64,000 nt of DNA. Source: Malania oleifera. Its lineage: Eukaryota; Streptophyta; Magnoliopsida; Santalales; Ximeniaceae. The position numbers and the translations under genes were made by a program. Location of the stretch: contig NC_080423.1 in assembly GCF_029873635.1 (NCBI RefSeq), positions 93,663,691-93,727,690 of the forward strand. Reading direction: 5' to 3'. The notes beneath the pieces were generated by a model. That model was not told the DNA's origin. It ran no database searches and saw only the letters and a program-made list of their open reading frames with translations. Shown piece by piece: positions 58,387 to 64,000 of this stretch (positions are counted from its first letter, which is position 1; each line of letters opens with the position of its first letter).

Positions 58387-59267
58387 AATTCGAAGCTCTT
58401 TCTATATCTCTCTCTCTTTAGATTTCTTCGTCATTCGTCGCCTGAGTCGTAAATCCAATGTTAGTGCGAGGATCAGGGAAGGATTCTCTACGTTTCTGGC
58501 GGATTGGAATCTCATTTCGAGCAGGTTTGGGTTTGAGGCCAAAATCAAGGTAAGGCTCGATTTTCCTTTCTGATTCGAAATATGTGTAGTAGTATGAGTT
58601 GTAAGCATGTATTGTACTATGGTTTGTAGGTTTTGGAGTCTTAGTTCGTACTTTTGAGGACTGTAGAGTTCGTAGTTGGAATTCGGGTTAAGGTTAGGGG
58701 ATTCAGTTTATATCAGTTACTTTCAAAATTGGGAATGTTAAGCTTGTAGGCTACGATCCTATGTATGTTTTGGTAACTTATTTGGGGAAATCTATAGGGT
58801 AAAATATGGGATTTTCGGTTACAGTTTTTGGGAAAATTTGGGGATTTCGGGTATCATCTCTGCTTTGTTTAGAAAATTGTTTGTTTTGTTTTTAACTGTA
58901 TTATTAAGATGACTGTTATCCATATTTGTATAAAACTGTATACTTGAATGGGAAGACGATATGATTTTCTGTAAACCAAATAAGTGCTGTAGGTATGGTT
59001 GTATGTAATTGTTCCAAGTATTTTGTAAAATAGCTATGTGGTGGCTAATTACTGTATGCCGATGAGTATAGAAACATGAGTTTCAAAATGATTTCAGGTT
59101 TTGTGAAATCGGCTAGGGGCGGCTATTTACCGTACGCTGAAATAGTTATGTGGCGGCCAATTACCGTACGCTGCGCCATGTACCGGTGTCAAAATCGTGG
59201 GTGAGAGTGTCTGGCTCTATATTCGAGGGTGTGAATTATCACCTGTATCCCGACTGGTCACTGAGGG

Positions 59268-59412
59268 GTGTGAGCTACACTCTATTGGCAATGTAATCGC
59301 TGTGAAGCTTCGGGTTTCATGGAGTAGTTGCGTATTAGTGTGAGCTACATCGTATTGGCAACGTAATCGCCGAAAAGCTTCGGGTTTCATAGAGTAGTTG
59401 CGTATTAGTGTG
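59268..59412 (+). repeat. 70-bp tandem duplication in element E LTR
   Basis: Two full copies starting at 59268 and 59338 (GTGTGAGCTACA, ATTGGCAA, AAGCTTCGGGTTTCAT) and the start of a third at 59408. Confidence 0.9.
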
Positions 59413-60005
59413 ACGACACTGACTGTATGTTTGGGTATCGTATGTATTAGAATGCATTTTTGAAAATACTGGAAGTGTATGAAAATGTTTTTGAACTGTA
59501 TTATATTGTATGGTGTTATGTTTTATGTAAAATAACACTAGTATGCCACACACTGATATAATCTACTTTCTTCCTTACTAAGAGATGTCTCACCCCGAAT
59601 GTACGTACAAATGTTTTCAGGTCCTTCAAGTAGCTGTAATTAGCATCCTAGTAGTTGGAAGTGAGGGTGTCGTTAGCTGCTGTTAGTGGCTTTTTAGGTA
59701 CGAGTTTCGTAACCAGGTTGTCGTGATGGTTTTTGTAGACACCTGGGGTATGTTTTGTAATTATGGGAATGTATATCCTAGTTTTGTATAGACTCTGGTA
59801 TGGTTCCGTACATGTATAGAAAGACCGTATTTCACTGTGTATTTGATGAGTATGGATGTGTATGTTTATGTTTTAAGGGCATCTGTGTACCCCACGGGGT
59901 CGGACCCTCATTTGGTATTGTATCATGTATGTTTTAATTGATACAAAAACATGTTACGTTACTATATTCACACCTGGGACTCATCTGTGGGTTCGTGGCA
60001 TGACA

Positions 60006-60151
60006 ATAATTAATAAATTTGGGATGGGGTTGCTATGTGGGTAGCCACTAGCTCTTCGTAGAGTCGGTAGGCATATCAATGATAATCCAGCAGATGCAGT
60101 GAAAGTCATTTAACAAATTTTTAGGATGATATTTTTGTAAGGAGAGGAGAA
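60006..60151 (+). mobile_element. Element F (B-like), last internal bases and polypurine tract
   Basis: The stretch ends AATTTTTAGGATGATATTTTTGT followed by AAGGAGAGGAGAA, the usual pre-LTR signature. Because the LTR that follows matches that of element B, this may be the 3' end of B itself, displaced by the nested elements. Confidence 0.6.
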
Positions 60152-60238
60152 TGTAGTAACCTGAATCAAGAAAATAAGAAATAAATAAAAGAAAAGGGAA
60201 AGGGGATGAAAATCGAGAAATTGGTTTGGCACAGGACT

Positions 60239-60380
60239 AAACCGTCAACGGTTTCAGGGAGTCTCAGAAAAACCATCGACGGTTTCCTACAGGGCAAACA
60301 ACCAAGAGCATTACACGGGCAAAACATGTTTAGTAAGTGGCCAAACCGTCGACAATTTTAGGAAAGTTGTCGACGACTTT
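60239..60380 (+). promoter_or_regulatory. Four-palindrome module of the B/F family
   Basis: AAACCGTCAACGGTTT and AAACCATCGACGGTTT, a spacer of about 75 bp, then AAACCGTCGACAATTT and AAGTTGTCGACGACTTT. It occupies the same place before the promoter as the eight-site modules and shares the GTCGAC core. Confidence 0.75.
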
Positions 60381-60438
60381 CTTGCAAGCTGAGTTACTTA
60401 AGGGCTAAGTAACATATATTTTTTCATAACTCTCTTTT

Positions 60439-60439
<1 letters not shown>

Positions 60440-60502
<63 letters not shown>

Positions 60503-60536
60503 TCTCTCTCTCCCTCTCTCTCTCTTTCTCTCTCTC
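60440..60536. repeat. CT microsatellite in the element F leader
   Basis: About 45 CT units with a few interruptions, directly downstream of the promoter. Confidence 0.95.
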
Positions 60537-61366
60537 CTAAGCCTACCAGATCACTCAAGCGTTCTCCTCGATCCTCTTTCCCTCTTCTCGGCACGTAGGC
60601 TTTTGATCTTCGGCAGATTCGAGCGGTTAGGTTTCGTGATTTCAAAGGTTTTAGGCAAATTCTTCAGGAATAGGTAAGGGGATTAAATTTTTTTAGTTGT
60701 TTTTAAAATATGAACCTATTAAATTGCAGTATATGTTTATTGAAACGATATATATGATTTTTTGAACGAATTAGGCATATGAAAATGGTTGTTTTTGCTT
60801 TTATACATTTTTTTTAGGAAAACTAAAATGAATGGCTTGAACATCTCCTATTTTCAGTAAAATATTTAGTTTGAGTTAAATTAAACCCTGGAGATGCTCA
60901 TATCCCTATTTTCAGCAACTTGTATGTTTTCCAAACAGTTTATTTTATTTATGATTTATGAGATAAAAATTGTTTAGAATGGGAATGGTTTAAAATGGCA
61001 TAAATGAACAAAATATTTATACAGTTATGATACGGTATGATATGACGACTATATGCCAAGATGTGATATGACAGTTGTAAGCTGATGAGTTTTGATATGC
61101 CAATTTTATACCGAGACAGTATATGACAGCTATTTTACAGAATTATGAACAGCTTATGTTTTACACAGTTTTATGAAAGTGAATTCATGACTACATTTTT
61201 TATTACGTAAATTGCTATATATGATTTAATAACCTAAAGGATCATATATGATATTATGAGCACGGTACCGTAGCTATGTTTTGGCTAGTGAGCGCAATCA
61301 CACGGGGATGGAAGTGTGATGCGGGATAGTTGATCTGTGGCCTGGGTACAGTACTGTTAATTTAGG

Positions 61367-63055
61367 TGTAATCCCAAAAGGGGCAGGTGAATTGGGTATT
61401 TAAAAATATTTTGGTATTTCAATCCCTAATTGAAATCCCAACCTTACCTTAAAAAATTTGGATATATACCGATTTCAGTATTATACAACTAAATTGATTT
61501 AATTAGTGGATATCTCAATTAATTAAGTATTACCCAATTATTTTCACGTAATTTAGATATTCATATATATCAATATTTAACACATGCACATCAGATATAA
61601 TATGAATATAAGTATAGAAATTTAAAGAGAGATAGAGGGATAGAGCGCAAACACTGAATTTTTAACGAGGTTTGGCCAAACCCAGCCTACATCCTCGCCT
61701 TGGGCAAAACCCCCAAGGATTTCACTAATTCACTCCCTTAACTGGGACAAAGCTTCCCGTTACAAATCAGCTGCTTACAAGAGGCACAATTTCCTCCTAC
61801 TCCACTGCTTACAAGAGGCACAACTTCCTCCTACTCCGCTTCTTACAAGAGGTACAACTTCCTTTTTCCCGGTTCACCACTCAAACCTTCAATACAATAG
61901 ATTGATAAAATTCCTGAACATTCATATGCTTTTGAACAAGCTAATGAGTATAATAAAAATTCCTAACACATATTCATATGATAAAACTTGAAGCTCAGTA
62001 TGTATGTAACGATAAGATTGTTATATGAATGATATGCTTCACAAATTTACCTTTTAAATCAATATCTCCCAAAAATGATTTTATAAATAAATGCTTTGGA
62101 GAAACGTATGATTCGATTTCAAAATACTTTATGCAAGATTAGAAAATAGGATCCTTTCAAAAATAATATTTCATAATGCGCAGATCTATATTCTTGCTAT
62201 CAATAATCTGTAAAGTTGAATCTTTGAATAAATATAGGACTTCGAATATTGAAAATATTTAAACACTATGTTTCAAAAAATAATATCCCTCAAGAATATG
62301 TATTTAGAGGCTCTTAGGATTTGCAATCTAAAACTTCTTACACTAATCAAATAGCAAATCTTTGAATGAAGATATATTTAAAACTTTCTTCAAGATTTTA
62401 GTTTTAAAAAAAAACTTTTCTCAAGAAGTGATCTTTCACAAAAGTATATATAATTAATAACTCAAGATCAATCTCTCAAAATGAATATTCAAGAATAAGT
62501 TTGTGAGATGAAAAAGTGTTTGAGTATTATGCAGATCTAAGTTCTTGCTATCAAATAACTCGCATGATTAAATCTTTGAATAAAAATATGACTTTGAATA
62601 TATCAAAGATTTAAACAATGTTTTTCAAATACTTTTTGCACCAATAAGATAGATCTCTTTAAATAAAAAAATGCAACTTTGAATATCACTGGGATTCAAA
62701 CTTTAGAATGCTATTCCCAAAAGATTTTTCAAATAAATAACTATAGGAAAATAAGATTCTTGCTCCCAAAAAGATTTTTCAGTAAATGATTAATAGAGAA
62801 GATGATCAATTAATAAAAAATTGAAAGCTCAATAAAATATTTTTCCAAACCTCAAGATCAAACCTAGATTTAGTATAAGTTGCTCATGTATTTGCTCAGG
62901 TCTTGAATATGCGAATGCCCAAGTAAATGTGTGTTCTTTGCAGTGCAGGCGATGATTCTTAGCAATAGTATTCAAAGCTTCTCAAGAGATGTCAAGAATG
63001 TTCAAGGCTCCTCAATCATATGCAAAAAGTGAGGCACTAGGGTTTAGAGGTTGCA
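61367..63055 (-). mobile_element. Copia-type (SIRE-like) LTR, minus orientation
   Basis: The plus strand starts TGTAATCCCAAAAGG and CAGGTGAATTGGG, the inverse of the CCAATTCACCCC...TTGGGA end of the LTR at 7250. Bases 61655-61760 (GAGGTTTGGCCAAACCC, CCTCGCCTTGGGC) also match that LTR type in reverse. The right edge is uncertain; no target duplication was found, and it abuts a gypsy Gag piece. It may be a solo LTR with a damaged end. Confidence 0.55.
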
Positions 63056-63345
63056 GGTTAGGGGTCGGAAAAGAATGATCGAGGATGACAAGGTGATTCA
63101 TCACGCCCCCACTGCCCTAGATGTAACTGGCGGCATTGGGGAGAATGCCGGTCTAGGGGTGTCATGTGTTATAAAAGCGGAAAATATGGTCATATAGCTT
63201 GGAAATGTCGAGAACCAATGAACAACGCACCAGCTTCAAATCAAAATCAGAGGAACAACCCGGTGCCTCGCGGTGGCGGTGCCCTAGCACGTGTTTATAT
63301 GTTGAGTACACCTGAAGAAGGACGACACTAAAGGCGCAGGTAATA
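63056..63345 (+). pseudogene. Element G Gag fragment (zinc knuckle)
   Basis: The translation contains two zinc-knuckle segments (CNWRHWGEC and CYKSGKYGHIAWKC, one cysteine changed to Ser) and the ARVYMLSTPEEG linker that precedes the protease in this lineage. It is followed directly by the 3' untranslated part, so protease, RT and integrase have been deleted. Confidence 0.75.
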
Positions 63346-63508
63346 TGTCTACGTTAGCATGAGTTTTAATTTTGTTTGAATTTTCATAATTCGGTGTTGC
63401 ATATGTTTAAATTGATTGAAATGTATGAATATGGTTAATTAGCTTTTTAGTTGCGAAAATGGGTGATTAAAGAATTTCGAGGACAAAATTCTTTTTAGGA
63501 GGGGAGAA
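63346..63508 (+). mobile_element. Element G, end of internal region and polypurine tract
   Basis: AATTTCGAGGACAAAATTCT and GGAGGGGAGAA precede the LTR, as in the other elements. Confidence 0.75.
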
Positions 63509-64000
63509 TGTAATGACCTGGAAAATTTTAACTATTTAAAATAATAATTAAGATAATAAAAAGGAAAAAGGGAAATAGAAGAAAGGGAAAAGAAATTTTA
63601 AAAAGGAACCAAGCAGGCACTTGTCGACGAACTTGCTTTTCTCGTCGACGAGCAATCTTCTGAGCCTCATCGCCGAGTATGTATGTCTCGTCGATGAGGG
63701 TTTACTAAGAGAGGTTCTCATATTTTTGAATTTCATAGACAAGTGCCCGATTTCGTCCACCAACTGTGTTCTTTGGCTCGTCGACGAGTCCAGATGTCTC
63801 ATCGACGAGGCCACGTGGCAAGTTGCCTATAAATAGGCAAAAATCAGAATTTCAAGGATTTCATTTTCTCTTATGTTTCTCTCTCTAAAAATGGCCTCTC
63901 TACTTTCTCTCTTCAAATATGGCCCGGTTTAGCCCGATTCGACGATCAGAAGTTACCACGAGACTCTTGAAAAGATTCTCTACAACATAGGCGAAGTAGA
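63509..64000 (+). mobile_element. Element G 3' LTR, cut by the window end
   Basis: It starts TGTAATGACCTGG. The eight-palindrome module (63620-63809), TATAAATA (63828-63835), CT-rich leader and the conserved ACGATCAGAAGTTACCACGA block (63942-63961) are present. The element A LTR is the closest match in these parts. Confidence 0.85.
63620..63809 (+). promoter_or_regulatory. Eight-palindrome module of element G
   Basis: CTTGTCGACGAA, CTCGTCGACGAG, CTCATCGCCGAG and CTCGTCGATGAG, a spacer with ACTAAGAGAGGTTC, then TTCATAGACAAG, TTCGTCCACCAA, CTCGTCGACGAG and CTCATCGACGAG. Total 190 bp, 18 bp before the TATA box. Confidence 0.85.

Larger units (their letters stand above)
57998..60005 (+). mobile_element. 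Element E 3' LTR (2008 bp)
   Basis: It starts TGTAAGAACCC and ends GTGGCATGACA. It contains the eight-palindrome module (58068-58256), a TTTAAAA box (58275), a CT microsatellite (58319-58386), GTAAGG donor at 58550, AG at 58629, second donor at 58693, GGCGGC-type and 70-bp tandem repeats (59035-59412), and the hairpin block with TTTTCAG/G at 59620. Confidence 0.85.
60152..61366 (+). mobile_element. Element F LTR (B family), cut at its 3' side
   Basis: It starts TGTAGTAACCTGAATCAAG, matching 35165 onwards. It holds four long palindromes (60239-60380), a TATATTTTTT promoter (about 60414), a long CT run (60440-60536), a TAGGTAAGG donor-like site near 60674, and a minisatellite-like stretch (61035-61135). 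It is cut at 61366 by a copia-type LTR, so its conserved 3' block is missing. Confidence 0.78.

Overview
The window looks like nuclear DNA of a seed plant, most likely a eudicot; the species cannot be named from it. The evidence is plant-type Ty3/gypsy and Ty1/copia retrotransposons, RTE and L1 LINEs, a tRNA-derived SINE, abundant GA/CT and TA microsatellites, an AT-rich background, and two intact nuclear genes with plant-type homology. One is a two-exon gene for a mitochondrial complex I subunit of the NDUFA1/MWFE family (15713-16017, + strand). The other is a single-exon gene for a DUF1191 membrane protein (27574-28530, - strand). Nothing bacterial, plasmid-like or CRISPR-like was seen.

Layout. 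1-10039: a Ty3/gypsy element of Tekay/Del type (element A) whose 5' LTR is cut by the window edge. Its pol is interrupted by a copia-type solo LTR (4998-7250, 5-bp target duplication AGATC). 10040-15490: a decayed Ty1/copia element that ends about 220 bp before the complex I gene. 15.7-31 kb: a gene-bearing segment with the two genes, an RTE LINE relic (17439-19060), an L1 LINE relic (21150-22780) and GCTCG-rich MITE-like repeats. 31635-31854: a SINE with a perfect 16-bp target duplication. 31.9-35.2 kb: AT-rich intergenic DNA. 35165-64000: a nest of gypsy elements. Element B (+) is broken by element D (-). D is broken by the full-length element C (+, 41099-54144, duplication CTAGC). The 3' LTR of C carries two further solo LTRs in opposite orientations (49399-51563, TAGTC; 51832-53628, GTATA). 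Rightwards follow the 3' end of element E, an LTR related to B (F), a minus-strand copia-type LTR, and the internally deleted start of element G.

All gypsy polyproteins are broken by stops and frameshifts, so these elements are not autonomous as they stand. Their LTRs nevertheless keep three conserved features that the protein domains do not explain. (1) Just upstream of the TATA box there are eight copies of a 12-bp palindrome (consensus YTCGTCGACGAR) in a 4 + spacer + 4 layout. The module is nearly constant at 189-191 bp in seven LTR copies from several diverged families; an eighth copy is shorter. Variants centred on the same GTCGAC core occur in other LTR families here. (2) Downstream of the TATA box there is a gene-like pattern of splice signals: a GTAAGG donor, an 80-98-nt first intron, a 63-64-nt mini-exon, a second donor, and an intron of roughly 1.1 kb ending in a conserved block with a small hairpin and an AG acceptor. 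(3) Inside that second putative intron most families carry their own minisatellite. I regard the palindrome module and the spliced-leader pattern as the most promising undescribed features.
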